DNA of 64,000 nt from Tabrizicola sp. Lineage in GTDB: Bacteria > Pseudomonadota > Alphaproteobacteria > Rhodobacterales > Rhodobacteraceae. Where the stretch lies: assembly GCF_022842145.1 (NCBI RefSeq), contig NZ_JALHQD010000003.1:406042-470041 (forward strand), read 5' to 3'. Position numbers and translations under genes: made by a program. Below, piece after piece: positions 41,067 to 50,092 of this stretch. Position 1 is the stretch's first letter. Each line of letters begins with the position of its first letter. The notes below the pieces were generated by a model. The model did not search any database and was not told the DNA's origin. It was given only the letters and a program-made list of their open reading frames with translations.

Positions 41067-42328
41067 GACCGGGGTCCCGTGAAGAAGTAGGGGCGGAGGG
41101 CGGTTTGCACCCGGGCCAGGGCCAGCGCGCGGGGCAGGGGATAGTGGCTGGCGCGGGCGGTGGCAATCTCGTCCGCGCCGAAATGTGACAGGAGCATCGG
41201 GTCGGGAAGGCGCTTGTCGGCAAGATCGCCGAGGAGAGCGTCCACCGCTGCCTGCGCCTGGGAGGATGGCCAGTAGTAGCGGATGCGGTCGGCAAGGCCG
41301 AAGTGGCGTTCGGTTCTGGGATCGGCGGTGGTGCCGTGGATGTGGCCCTGCCAGTAGGCGGGGTTTGCCAGCATCACCGCTTCCATCGTGTCGGGCAGCG
41401 AGGGGCCGGTTGCCCAGCCGTTCTGGGCGCGGATCGTGTCCAGGGCGTAAAGCGCCTCGCGCCAGGCGTAGGTCAGGGCGGGGCCGACCTTCTGGAAGGC
41501 GAAGCCAAGTTCCGCAAGGCGCGGATAGGCCCGGGGGTGCTGGTAGTCGGTCGAATGGGCTTCGAGGCAGAGGCGCGGCCAATCTTCAAGCGCGGAGAGG
41601 AGGCCGGGATCGCGGTCGAGGGGAAGGTGGTGGACTTCCATTGGCGAAAACTCGACGCCGGGCTGGACGACGAGGCCGCCGATCTGGTCGAGGGGAATTC
41701 CTGCCGCGGCAAAGGCGTCGCGGTGAGCAGCGAGCGTGGCCCTGGCCGCCTCGGGCGTGGTGGGGGGGATGTCGCCGTGGTCGTCGGTACGGGCGCCGCC
41801 GGGGGGCGGGACCTCGGTGCCGATCACGAAGAGGAGCTTTGCGGGGTCTGGGGCGTGCTTGCGGGCGGTGACGGCGAGGGCGGCGGAGCGGGTGGCGGTG
41901 ATGGCGTCGGCAAGCTGGGCGGATTCGCCGGCGCAGCCCTCGGAGCAGTCGAGGTGGATCTTGGTGAACCCCGCGGCAGCGTAGTCGGCGACCATCTGGT
42001 GCGCCTTCTGCATGGCGGCATCGGCGGGCAGCTTGCGCCAGGCCTGCGGGCCGAGGTGGTCGCCGCCGAAGAGGATGCGGGATTGCGAGACCTTGGCGCG
42101 CGTGGCGATGTCGGTGACGAAGCGGATGAAGTCGGCGGGTTTCAGGCCGGTATATCCGCCGTCCTGGTTGACCTGGTTCGAGGTGGCCTCGACCACGATG
42201 GGCTGGTCGAGGGTTTCGGCAAGGGCAAGGCAGGCTTCGAGAACATCGGGATGGGCGGTGCAGACCGACGGGATGGCGACGGTTGCGCCTGCGCGGTTCA
42301 GGGCGATGATCCGGGCAAGGTCAGGCAT
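41063..42328 (-). CDS. GatZ/KbaZ-family protein (tagatose-1,6-bisphosphate aldolase partner)
   Basis: A 421-residue class II aldolase-like protein: VAIPSVCTAHPDVLEACL at the start, ILFGGDHLGPQAWRKLP, and HSTDYQHPRAY. GatZ/KbaZ/AgaZ proteins accompany the catalytic aldolase subunit GatY/KbaY in galactitol and GalNAc catabolism; a tagatose-6-phosphate kinase role has also been discussed for the family. No GatY/KbaY or PfkB-type kinase is encoded in this window. It is coupled to the ROK gene (8-base overlap) and to nagA. Confidence 0.88.
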   Translation of the reverse strand: MPDLARIIALNRAGATVAIPSVCTAHPDVLEACLALAETLDQPIVVEATSNQVNQDGGYTGLKPADFIRFVTDIATRAKVSQSRILFGGDHLGPQAWRKLPADAAMQKAHQMVADYAAAGFTKIHLDCSEGCAGESAQLADAITATRSAALAVTARKHAPDPAKLLFVIGTEVPPPGGARTDDHGDIPPTTPEAARATLAAHRDAFAAAGIPLDQIGGLVVQPGVEFSPMEVHHLPLDRDPGLLSALEDWPRLCLEAHSTDYQHPRAYPRLAELGFAFQKVGPALTYAWREALYALDTIRAQNGWATGPSLPDTMEAVMLANPAYWQGHIHGTTADPRTERHFGLADRIRYYWPSSQAQAAVDALLGDLADKRLPDPMLLSHFGADEIATARASHYPLPRALALARVQTALRPYFFTGPRS

Positions 42329-43226
42329 GTAGGGCCTCGTTCAAGGCGTGGAGGGCGGCCCCGCGAGCACCGCTGGCGTCACCCCCTTCCGCCAGGCGGA
42401 TCGCCGGGATCGGAAAACCACCGAGGGAGGCTTTGGCGAGGTGGCGGGTGAGGTCCTCGGTCAGGCCCGGGACGCGGGAGAGGCCGCCGCCGATCACGAT
42501 CACCTCGGGGTCGATGGTGAGACAGAGGTTGATCAGGAATTCGGTGGCAAGGTCGAGCCAGATGTCCCAGGCCTTGGCGAAGGCGGCTGTGGTGGCGCGA
42601 TCCGCAACGATGGTTTCGGGGGTGTGCTGTGCGCCGCTCACGTGGGCGGCGATGCGGGCGAGGCCGGGGGCGGAGAGGTAGGTCTCGACGCACCCCAGGC
42701 GGCCGCAACCGCAGGTCAGGATGGGCAGGCCGTGGGCGGCGATGGGCGGGGCGGCGAGGGCGAAGTGGCCGAACTCGCCCCCCGTCTGGGCTGGGGATGG
42801 CAGAAGGCGGCCCCCGGTGACGACGCCCCCCGCGACTCCGGTGCCGAGGATCAGGCCGACGGCCGGGTCGGCGCCCCGCGCGGCACCAAGGGTGGCTTCG
42901 GAAAGCGTCAGGGCACGGCAGTCGTTGATCCAGGCGATTGGACGGCCTGCTGCCTGTGCGATGTCCTGCGGGAAGGGTTTCCCGGTGGCGGAGAGGTTCG
43001 AGGTGAGGGCGAGGCCGGTTCTGGGGTTGATAAGGCCCGCGGCGGAGATGCCGATTGGGGCGGTCCCGTGAGTCTCAACCCAGCGGATGGCCGTTGCCAT
43101 TGCCGCGACGAGGGCGGGGTAGTCCTTCGGCGTGGGCCAGCGCTGACGCGTGGAAAGCGACCAGTCCGCGGCGAAGACCTGCGCCTCGATCTTGGTGCCG
43201 CCAAGGTCAATTCCGGCAGCGATCAT
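42321..43226 (-). CDS. ROK-family amino-sugar kinase
   Basis: A 301-residue sugar kinase. ATP site GIDLGGTKIEAQVF, catalytic region WINDCRALTLSE, phosphate loop LILGTGVAGGVV and the ROK zinc motif CGCGRLGCVETYLS are present. It probably phosphorylates imported GlcNAc or GalNAc before NagA acts. ATGA overlap with the AgaS-like gene upstream and 8-base overlap with the GatZ-like gene. Confidence 0.9.
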   Translation of the reverse strand: MIAAGIDLGGTKIEAQVFAADWSLSTRQRWPTPKDYPALVAAMATAIRWVETHGTAPIGISAAGLINPRTGLALTSNLSATGKPFPQDIAQAAGRPIAWINDCRALTLSEATLGAARGADPAVGLILGTGVAGGVVTGGRLLPSPAQTGGEFGHFALAAPPIAAHGLPILTCGCGRLGCVETYLSAPGLARIAAHVSGAQHTPETIVADRATTAAFAKAWDIWLDLATEFLINLCLTIDPEVIVIGGGLSRVPGLTEDLTRHLAKASLGGFPIPAIRLAEGGDASGARGAALHALNEALHA

Positions 43227-44281
43227 GGTTTCACCGGGTGGAGTTTTACCCCCGAGACGACGCGGGTGAGAGTGCCCTGGCCGGCGAAGGGGTCGTCGAC
43301 ATTGAGCCCAAGCGCGTCGGACCAGGTGACGGCGAGGATCTGCGCGAGGGCGACGTAAAGGGGGGCGGCCCAGAGATCTCCGTAGTGCTGCGGGATCTCG
43401 GGGGCGGCGATGGTGCTGTGCGGGAATTGGGTGCGAAGCTCGGCCAGGAGGTCGTCGTCATAGGCGCGGGTGTGGGGATCATGGGAGCGAAAGAGCCAGA
43501 AGTCGGTTTCTCCCACGGTGAAGCTTTTCGGGCCGTGGCGGAAGCCCAGGGTCGAGTCCCAGAGGGCGGGAATCTGCCCTGCGGCAAGCTCCATGACCTT
43601 TAGGGCAGCCTCGCGAGCGGCGAACGCGAGGGGACCGGAGCCAACGAAAACGGCGCGGGCGGGGTGGCGGGTGGTTGCGGCCTGGGCGGTGAAGTGGGGC
43701 AGGAGAGTCCGCAGGGCATCGGCGAGGGCGGCGAAGCGCCGGGCGGTCTGATATGCCGGGAGGGTGGTGTCGAAGATGGCGGCGGCGGTCAGGAGCATGG
43801 TGGAGAAGCTGGAAGTCATCGCGAAGCCCTGGTCGTGAGTGGCTTCGGGCAGGGTGATGACATTCGCGCCGGGACGGGTGGCGAGAGTGGACTGGCTGTT
43901 GCAGGTGATGTTCAGGCGGGGCCAGGTCGGGGCCAGCGCATCGAGCGCGTCGAGGAGGCCGATGGATTCGGTGGAGTTGCCGGACCGCCCGAAGCTGACG
44001 ACGAGTTTTGGCGCGCCGGTCAGGTAGGCGCGCGGGCGGGCGACGATGTCGGTGGTGGGGACCGAGCGGAAGCGGGGGCCGGGCTGGCCTTCCAGCCCCG
44101 CGGCAAGAATGTCGCCGATGTAGGCGGAGGTGCCGGCGCCGCAGAACCAGACTTCGGTTGTGCCGGTGCTGGCCACCCATTGCCGCAAGTCGGCGACAGC
44201 AAGCGTCGCACCCCAGTCGCGCCATATGTCGGGCTGGGCGAGTATTTCTCGGAAGGTGGCGTGGCGGGTGAGATCGGTCAT
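43223..44281 (-). CDS. agaS: SIS-domain protein, AgaS-like (galactosamine-6-phosphate deaminase/isomerase)
   Basis: A 352-residue protein of two SIS domains: VWFCGAGTSAYIGDIL and VVSFGRSGNSTESIGLLD in the first, VFVGSGPLAFAAREAALKVMELAAG in the second (quoted in part), with LGFRHGPKSF near the active site. AgaS deaminates and isomerises galactosamine-6-P to tagatose-6-P. Its presence with a GatZ/KbaZ-type gene points to GalNAc as one substrate of the locus. Confidence 0.83.
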   Translation of the reverse strand: MTDLTRHATFREILAQPDIWRDWGATLAVADLRQWVASTGTTEVWFCGAGTSAYIGDILAAGLEGQPGPRFRSVPTTDIVARPRAYLTGAPKLVVSFGRSGNSTESIGLLDALDALAPTWPRLNITCNSQSTLATRPGANVITLPEATHDQGFAMTSSFSTMLLTAAAIFDTTLPAYQTARRFAALADALRTLLPHFTAQAATTRHPARAVFVGSGPLAFAAREAALKVMELAAGQIPALWDSTLGFRHGPKSFTVGETDFWLFRSHDPHTRAYDDDLLAELRTQFPHSTIAAPEIPQHYGDLWAAPLYVALAQILAVTWSDALGLNVDDPFAGQGTLTRVVSGVKLHPVKP

Positions 44282-44310
44282 CTTGGGTCTTCTGCGTAGG
44301 CAAGGGAAAT

Positions 44311-44412
44311 GAGCGCGTTCCGCGCGTGCCTTTTGTCTCGCCTCTGCGCGCGAAGGGCGCGCAACCGGCTCGGCGATGCCGCCGGCGGGGATATTTGGAG
44401 CCAGGTGAAAGG
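44311..44412 (+). repeat. Dispersed intergenic repeat, copy C (type II)
   Basis: GAGCGCGTTCCGCGCG...CTTTTGTCTCGCCTCTGCGCG, CAACCGGCTCGG, and GCCGGCGGGGATATTTGGAGCCAGGTGAAAGG. It lies between two SIS genes of the same operon, opposite to their transcription, 12 bases beyond the NagB-II-like stop codon. Confidence 0.8.
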
Positions 44413-44423
44413 ACGGGGGCGGT

Positions 44424-45431
44424 TCATGTCGTCTGCGTCACCTTGGAAAGGGTGGCGGGGCGATCTGGGTCGTGGCCGAGGGCGAGCGCGGTTTGCAGGG
44501 CAAGGGGGTAGGTCAGGCAGAGGAGTGCCGCGGCGGCGGCGGCGGGCGTGAGGTCCGTGGCACCTGCCTCGGACGGGCGCAGACGGAAGACGCTGCCCCC
44601 CGCCGCGCGGAAGCGCTGCTCGGCGGTGTCGAGACTGGGCTGCACGTCGGCCTGTTCGGTGTCGAGGATCAGGATCAGGAGGGGGTTCGTAACCAGTTGC
44701 AGGGGGCCGTGGAGGACCTCGCTGCTGGAATAGGCCTCGGCATGAAGCGCGCAGCATTCCTTGAGTTTCAGTGCCAGTTCCTGGGCAGCGCCGAAGCCGG
44801 TATCGCGGCCGATGACAAAGACGTGGGAGGCGCGGAGGAGGGCGGCGAGGAGGGCTTTGGTCTGGGGGAGTTCTTTGCCCCGAAGCGCGGCGATGCCCTG
44901 GGCGGAGGCCTGCGCGCGGGGCGCGTAGGCGGGGACGAGGGCCGAGAGGAGGGCCATCCCGGCGGCGATGGCACCGACGACGGATTTGGTGGCGGGGACG
45001 GCAAGCTCGGGTCCGGCGCCGATGGTCAGGGTCGCATGCGCTTCGGCCTCGACCGGGCTGGCGGGGGCGTTGGTCAGGGCGAGGACGGTGGCGCCACTGG
45101 CCCTGGCACCGCGGGCAGAGCGGACAAGGTCGTCGGAGGCGCCGGATTGGCTGACGACGAGAACGGCGGCATCGGTCAGGCGGACGCCTTGGCCCACGGA
45201 GAAGATCGAGGGAGGGAGGGAGGTCACTGGAAGCCTGGTCTCGCGCATCAGTTCATAGGAGAGGATGTTGGCGGCGGCGTCGGAGGAGCCGCGGGCGACA
45301 GTGTAGATCGCGCGGAGGTGGCTGAGGTCGGGGAGCGAGACGGGTTGCGCGACGGAGGCTGCGAAGACGGACGGGGCCTCGGCGATCTCGCGCGCCATGT
45401 GCTGGCCTGCGTCGGGGGGAAGGGCGGTCAT
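44424..45431 (-). CDS. SIS-domain glucosamine-6-phosphate deaminase, NagB-II type
   Basis: About 335 residues with two SIS domains equivalent to the isomerase half of GlmS but without the glutaminase domain. TVARGSSDAAANILSYELM and VVSQSGASDDLVRSARGAR lie in the first half, VIGRDTGFGAAQELALKLKE and EVLHGPLQLV in the second. NagB-II enzymes deaminate GlcN-6-P to fructose-6-P. ATG 45431 is the best start although its Shine-Dalgarno is distant. Compare the complete GlmS at 55709-57526. Confidence 0.86.
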   Translation of the reverse strand: MTALPPDAGQHMAREIAEAPSVFAASVAQPVSLPDLSHLRAIYTVARGSSDAAANILSYELMRETRLPVTSLPPSIFSVGQGVRLTDAAVLVVSQSGASDDLVRSARGARASGATVLALTNAPASPVEAEAHATLTIGAGPELAVPATKSVVGAIAAGMALLSALVPAYAPRAQASAQGIAALRGKELPQTKALLAALLRASHVFVIGRDTGFGAAQELALKLKECCALHAEAYSSSEVLHGPLQLVTNPLLILILDTEQADVQPSLDTAEQRFRAAGGSVFRLRPSEAGATDLTPAAAAAALLCLTYPLALQTALALGHDPDRPATLSKVTQTT

Positions 45432-45530
45432 CGGGCGGCTCGCGCGGTCGCCCTCCCACACCTTTCGATGGGGAGGGTCTTCGGGGAGAGGGGGCGCGGT
45501 TGGCTTGCGGGAGCGCCAGCGGTGCGTTCG

Positions 45531-45567
45531 GAGCCTCCCGCGGGGATATTTGGGCAAAGATGAAAGG
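45531..45567 (+). repeat. Dispersed intergenic repeat, copy D (right half only)
   Basis: Only the right block is recognisable: GCCTCCCGCGGGGATATTTG followed by GGCAAAGATGAAAGG. The TTTTGTCTCG block is missing. It lies in the 238-base gap between the NagB-II-like and dehydrogenase genes, which otherwise contains no feature I can name. Confidence 0.7.
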
Positions 45568-45669
45568 TTGGGGGAGTGCGGATTGGAAGCGAGGTCAGAG
45601 CGCGCTGTGCGACCACGCGCGAGCCTTCGGCGGGGAGGTCCGGGCCGGTGCGAAAGGTCGTGGGCTGGA

Positions 45670-46812
45670 TCATTGGCGGAGCCTGTGGGCGTCAAGCTGG
45701 GACCATGTGTCGGTAAGGTCGACGACTTGGCCGGTGGTGCGGGCCTGGTCGAGCGCGATGGCGGCGATGCCGGCTTCCATCGCGTCGAGGATCGAGACGG
45801 GGAGGCTTTCGGCTTCGCCGCGCAGGTAGGCGGTGATGTCGCGGCACATCAGCTGGTCGGCGCCGTAATGCGCGCCCTTCATCGCGGTGCCTTGGGTGTA
45901 GTCGTGGTCGGCGAGACGGCGGCCGTCGCGGGCGGTGATCTTCAGGAAACCGCGGACGAAGTCGCCTTCGGCCATGCCGTGGGTGCCCATGACGCAGAAG
46001 CGGCGGTGTTCGTCCGGGACGTTGAGGTTGGTGTGGAAGGCGAGGCTGGCACCGGTTTCGTACTGCAGGATTGCGGTCTGGTAGTCGATGATGTCGCCGT
46101 CCGACAGGAAGGGATCGTCGGTGGATTCCCAGACGGATTTCTTGACGTGGAAGATTTCGGCCTCGGCGTTGGACTTGGGCGCGTTGGCCGGAACGAAGGA
46201 TTTGCGCCCCCCGAAGCTCGCGACGCGGGAGGGGCGGGAGCCGGTGACCATGTTGTAGATGTCGAGGTCGTGGCAGCATTTCTCCAGCATGAAGCCGCCC
46301 GCAAGGTCGGTGCGGCGGCGCCAGTCGCGCATGAAGAAAGCGCCGTGGTAGGGGCCGATGTGTTCGTTGGCCTCCAGGGACGTGACGTCGCCCAGCCAGC
46401 CTTGCGCCATGGCCGCGCGGAGGTCGACCATGTGCTGCGAATATCTCAGGACAAGTCCAACCATCGCGCGGTTGACCCCGCCGTGTTGCGCCAGGAGGCG
46501 GGCGAGTTCCAGTGTTTCCTCGATCGAGACCACGACGGGCTTTTCGGTGAAGACCTGGACGCCCGCCTCCAGCCCCAGGCGGATCTGATCAAGGTGAAAG
46601 ACGTTCGGCGAGAAGACGCAGTAGAGGTCAGGCTTGGCGTCCGAGAGCATCGCCTCGACCGACGGATAGCGCGGCGTGTCGGTGCCGATCATCTCCAGAT
46701 GCGTGGGCTGGGGGTCATAGTAGCCGACGATCTCGGCTTCCGGCATTTCCTCTTTCAGCGTGGTCAAGACATGACCTGCCCGCAGGCCGATGCCTGAGGT
46801 GACAATCCGCAT
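45670..46812 (-). CDS. Gfo/Idh/MocA-family oxidoreductase
   Basis: A 380-residue dehydrogenase. The N-terminal Rossmann region starts IVTSGIGLRAGHVLTTL and the family motif TEKPVVVSIEETLEL carries the catalytic lysine. AGGAGACC precedes the ATG. It stands between the ABC transporter and the amino-sugar-phosphate enzymes. It may oxidise a sugar released from, or linked to, the amino sugar; the substrate is not visible. Confidence 0.88.
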   Translation of the reverse strand: MRIVTSGIGLRAGHVLTTLKEEMPEAEIVGYYDPQPTHLEMIGTDTPRYPSVEAMLSDAKPDLYCVFSPNVFHLDQIRLGLEAGVQVFTEKPVVVSIEETLELARLLAQHGGVNRAMVGLVLRYSQHMVDLRAAMAQGWLGDVTSLEANEHIGPYHGAFFMRDWRRRTDLAGGFMLEKCCHDLDIYNMVTGSRPSRVASFGGRKSFVPANAPKSNAEAEIFHVKKSVWESTDDPFLSDGDIIDYQTAILQYETGASLAFHTNLNVPDEHRRFCVMGTHGMAEGDFVRGFLKITARDGRRLADHDYTQGTAMKGAHYGADQLMCRDITAYLRGEAESLPVSILDAMEAGIAAIALDQARTTGQVVDLTDTWSQLDAHRLRQ

Positions 46813-46843
46813 TCTGGTCTCCTTTCAGACGGCGAGCCGTCCC

Positions 46844-47941
46844 TTAAGCTGCAAGGGCTGGGGCTTGCCGCCGCCGCATCACGCGGCCGTTGGCGTCAAA
46901 GACATGGGCATCGGCGGGGGCGAAGGTCAGGCCCACGTCCTCGCCTTCGTGGACGGTGGTGTCGCCCGATAACGCGGCGCAGACCTTCAGCCCGTCTGGC
47001 ATCTGGCCATAGGCGATGGCGGTGCCGCCAAGACGTTCGAGAACCCGAAGGCGCATGGTGACCCCGCTGCCGAGTTGCAGGCTTTCGGGGCGGACGCCGA
47101 CCTCAACCTTGTCGCCGCTGCGGGCGGTTTCGGTGTCAACGGGCAAGGTCATGCGGGTTCCACCGTGAAGCTCGACCGTCAGGCCTTCGGGTGCGGTGCC
47201 GATGACGGTGGCGGGCAAAAGGTTCATGTTGGGCTGGCCGATGAAGGTGGCCACGAAGCGGGTGGCGGGGTGGTGGTAGAGCTCCATCGGGGTACCGAAC
47301 TGTTCGATCCGTCCCTTGTTCAGCACAACGATGCGGTGGGCCATCGTCATCGCCTCGATCTGGTCGTGGGTGACGTAGACCATCGTGGCATCAAGGTCGC
47401 GCTGGAGGGCGCTGAGTTCGACGCGCATCTCGCCGCGGAGGGCGGCGTCGAGGTTCGACAGCGGCTCGTCGAAGAGGAAAACCTTGGGGTTGCGCACGAT
47501 GGAGCGCCCGATGGCGACGCGCTGGCGCTGGCCGCCGGAGAGCTGGCCGGGTTTGAGACCAAGCTTCTCGGTCAGCTGCAGGATTTCGGCGGCGCGGCCG
47601 ACCTTCTGTTTCACCTCCGCCTCCGGCAGACTGGCGACGCGGAGGGGGAAGGCGATGTTCTCGAAGACCGACAGGTGGGGGTAAAGCGCATAGCTCTGGA
47701 AGACCATTGCGATGCCGCGGTCCACGGGGGCGGCGGCAGAAACATCGACCCCATCGATCAGGATGCGCCCGGAGCTTGAGGCTTCAAGGCCCGCGATGAT
47801 GCGCAGAAGCGTGGACTTGCCGCAGCCGGAGGGGCCGACGAAGACCACGAACTCACGATCGCGGATGGCAAGGTCGATCCCCGACAGGACCTGTGCGGTG
47901 CCGAAGGATTTCATGATGCTTTGCAGGTCAAGCGTGGCCAT
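46844..47941 (-). CDS. Sugar ABC transporter ATP-binding protein (UgpC/MsmK type)
   Basis: A 365-residue ATPase with Walker [10 protein letters not shown], signature LSGGQRQRVAIGRSI, Walker B VFLFDEPLSNLD and a TOBE domain from about residue 285 (GVRPESLQLGS). Second such ATPase in the window; it serves the permeases at 49250-51019. Confidence 0.93.
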   Translation of the reverse strand: MATLDLQSIMKSFGTAQVLSGIDLAIRDREFVVFVGPSGCGKSTLLRIIAGLEASSSGRILIDGVDVSAAAPVDRGIAMVFQSYALYPHLSVFENIAFPLRVASLPEAEVKQKVGRAAEILQLTEKLGLKPGQLSGGQRQRVAIGRSIVRNPKVFLFDEPLSNLDAALRGEMRVELSALQRDLDATMVYVTHDQIEAMTMAHRIVVLNKGRIEQFGTPMELYHHPATRFVATFIGQPNMNLLPATVIGTAPEGLTVELHGGTRMTLPVDTETARSGDKVEVGVRPESLQLGSGVTMRLRVLERLGGTAIAYGQMPDGLKVCAALSGDTTVHEGEDVGLTFAPADAHVFDANGRVMRRRQAPALAA

Positions 47942-47967
47942 GCGGGCAGTCCTTTGCGGGGAAGGGA

Positions 47968-47992
47968 GGGGCGCGAGGAAGACCCGCGCCCC
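47968..47992 (-). terminator. Intercistronic hairpin after the binding-protein gene
   Basis: Stem GGGGCGCG/CGCGCCCC with a 9-base loop and no T-run, between the binding-protein gene and the ATPase gene. Same position logic as the hairpin behind thuE. Confidence 0.5.
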
Positions 47993-48002
47993 CGGTTCTT
48001 GA

Positions 48003-49211
48003 TCAGCGGACGGCGACCAGCTCGACGCCGGCTTGCGTCACCAGCTCGTCGACGGTGCCTTCTTCCAGCATGATCCCCTGGATCATGTTGGTGAATACGG
48101 CTTGCAGCGCCTTGAAGTCTTCGACCATCGGCTCGGGGCCACCGGTCGAGATGCCCGCCACGAAGATCGGCCAGTTGCCTTTCTTGTAGTACACGTCGGT
48201 CTTGCCCAGCTTTTCGTAATCGAGAATCGGGGTCAGGCCCCAGGTCGAGTCGAGGTCATACTGCGCATCGCCCGAGGTCAGCGCCTTGGCCAGCTTGATC
48301 GCCATTTCCTCATTGCCGGTGCCCTTGAAGACGGCCAGCGAGTCGGTGATCAGGATGGTGCCCGAGGGACCCGACGGACCGGCCGGGATGGGTGCTACCA
48401 GCTGGGTCGGCACCTTTTCCGCGTGCTGGCCTTCGCCCCAGGGACCCGAGACATACATCGCGATCTGGCCGTCGTTGAAGAGGTCGCGCATCTGGTCACG
48501 CTCCCATTCGGTCGGGCCAGACTGCATGTAGGGCAAGAGGTCAGCATAAAGCTGCAGGGTTTCGCGGGTCTGCTGGCTGTCCAGCGCCGGGGTGCCGTCG
48601 TCGTTGTAGACCTTGCCGCCGTTCGAATAGAGGAAGTCGAGGAACATGTGCATCGTGTTGTCGAAATCCTTGCCGGCAATGCCGATGCCTGCGGCGTCGG
48701 TATTGTCGGTCACGGCCTTCGCCAGAGTCACAAGCTCGGCCCAGGTGGCGGGGGCCTTGCACTCGGCCCCGGCAGCGTCGACCACCGCGCAGTTGATATA
48801 CAGCGCCTTGGTCGAGAAGGCGTGCGGGATGCCCCAGTACTGGCCGCCGTTGGTCACGGTCTTGAGGACGCCGGGCTGGTAGGCGGCTTCTTCTTCGGGG
48901 GTGAAGGTCACGGGGACGATCAGGTCGTTGTTGGCCAGCTGGCGCAGGGTCCGGCTACCCATATAGGCCACGTCGGGCGGATCACCGGCGGCGGCAAGCT
49001 GCATCGACTTGTCCTGGCAGGTGCCCCATTCCACCGCTTCCATCTTCACGGTGACGCCGGCGTTGTCGGCCTGGAACTTGTCAATCACGACCTGGTCGGC
49101 CGGGCGCACTTCGCCGCCGCACATGATGAAGTGCAGCTCTTGCGCCTGGGCCGAAAGGGCCGTGCCGGCCATCAGGCCCGCGGCGACCGTAAGGGTCTTG
49201 AAGTGGGTCAT
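48003..49211 (-). CDS. Sugar ABC transporter substrate-binding protein
   Basis: A 402-residue family 1 binding protein with a Sec signal peptide ending ALSAQAQ near residue 23. The mature part begins ELHFIMCGGEVRPADQVV. GGGAGACTACGC before ATG 49211 sets the start. It follows two permease genes in the operon and is the likely amino-sugar (or hexosamine oligosaccharide) binding protein of the GntR-linked locus. Confidence 0.9.
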   Translation of the reverse strand: MTHFKTLTVAAGLMAGTALSAQAQELHFIMCGGEVRPADQVVIDKFQADNAGVTVKMEAVEWGTCQDKSMQLAAAGDPPDVAYMGSRTLRQLANNDLIVPVTFTPEEEAAYQPGVLKTVTNGGQYWGIPHAFSTKALYINCAVVDAAGAECKAPATWAELVTLAKAVTDNTDAAGIGIAGKDFDNTMHMFLDFLYSNGGKVYNDDGTPALDSQQTRETLQLYADLLPYMQSGPTEWERDQMRDLFNDGQIAMYVSGPWGEGQHAEKVPTQLVAPIPAGPSGPSGTILITDSLAVFKGTGNEEMAIKLAKALTSGDAQYDLDSTWGLTPILDYEKLGKTDVYYKKGNWPIFVAGISTGGPEPMVEDFKALQAVFTNMIQGIMLEEGTVDELVTQAGVELVAVR

Positions 49212-49249
49212 GCGTAGTCTCCCTTGGTTGGACGTCTGTTGGTGGTTGG

Positions 49250-50092
49250 TCATTCTTTCACCGCGCCTGCGGTCAGGCCCGCGACGAGGTATTTCTGCAG
49301 GAAGAGGAACACGATCATCACCGGGGTGATGCCGGTCAGAGCGGCGGCCATCATCTCGTTCCAGGTGACGTCCTGGTAGCCGATGAATTCGTAAAGACCT
49401 GCCGGTAGCGGCTGGATTTCGCGGACGTTGTTGAAGGTGATGGCAAAGAGGAACTGCTGGGCATAGGCGCCGATGAAGACCGCGGTGCCGACGACGATCA
49501 GGCCGGGGGCCGCCAGGGGCAGGACCACGCGGCGCAGGGTGTAAAGGCGGGATGCCCCGTCGACATAGGCGGCTTCCTCCAGATCACGCGGGATCTTTTC
49601 CAGGTAGGAGCGAAGGAGCCAGATGCCGGTGGGGATCAGGAAAGCGACGCCCGGGATGATCATCGCCCAGTAGGTGTTCAGCATCGAAAGCGTCCGCAGG
49701 ACCCGGTAGAGCGGGATGAGGAGGACCGCGCCGGTGAACATGTTCACCGCCAGAAAGCCGCCCAGCGACAGGGACTTGAAGGGGAACTCAAGCCGCGCAT
49801 AGGCGTAGGCGGCGGGGATCACCACGATCATGGTAATTAGCGTCACCGAGGAGGCCACGAAGATCGAGTTGAAGATGTAGCGGCCCAGAAGCGGCACGGT
49901 GACCCACATGTCGCGGTAGGCCTGCAGGCTGAAATCCTCGGACCACCAGGTGAAGTCGGCGGTCATCAGATGGCTCATGGGGCGCAGGCTGACGCGGATC
50001 ATCTCGATGAAGGGCATCAGGATGAAGAGAAGGAAGAAGAAGGTGGCGATGTAGACGCCGATCTTCTGCAGAAGGGTGAGGCGGTCGATCAT
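49250..50092 (-). CDS. Sugar ABC transporter permease, MalG type
   Basis: A 280-residue permease with six membrane helices and EAA motif EEAAYVDGASRLYTLRRVVLP near residue 175. Start codon follows the MalF-type stop directly. Confidence 0.92.
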   Translation of the reverse strand: MIDRLTLLQKIGVYIATFFFLLFILMPFIEMIRVSLRPMSHLMTADFTWWSEDFSLQAYRDMWVTVPLLGRYIFNSIFVASSVTLITMIVVIPAAYAYARLEFPFKSLSLGGFLAVNMFTGAVLLIPLYRVLRTLSMLNTYWAMIIPGVAFLIPTGIWLLRSYLEKIPRDLEEAAYVDGASRLYTLRRVVLPLAAPGLIVVGTAVFIGAYAQQFLFAITFNNVREIQPLPAGLYEFIGYQDVTWNEMMAAALTGITPVMIVFLFLQKYLVAGLTAGAVKE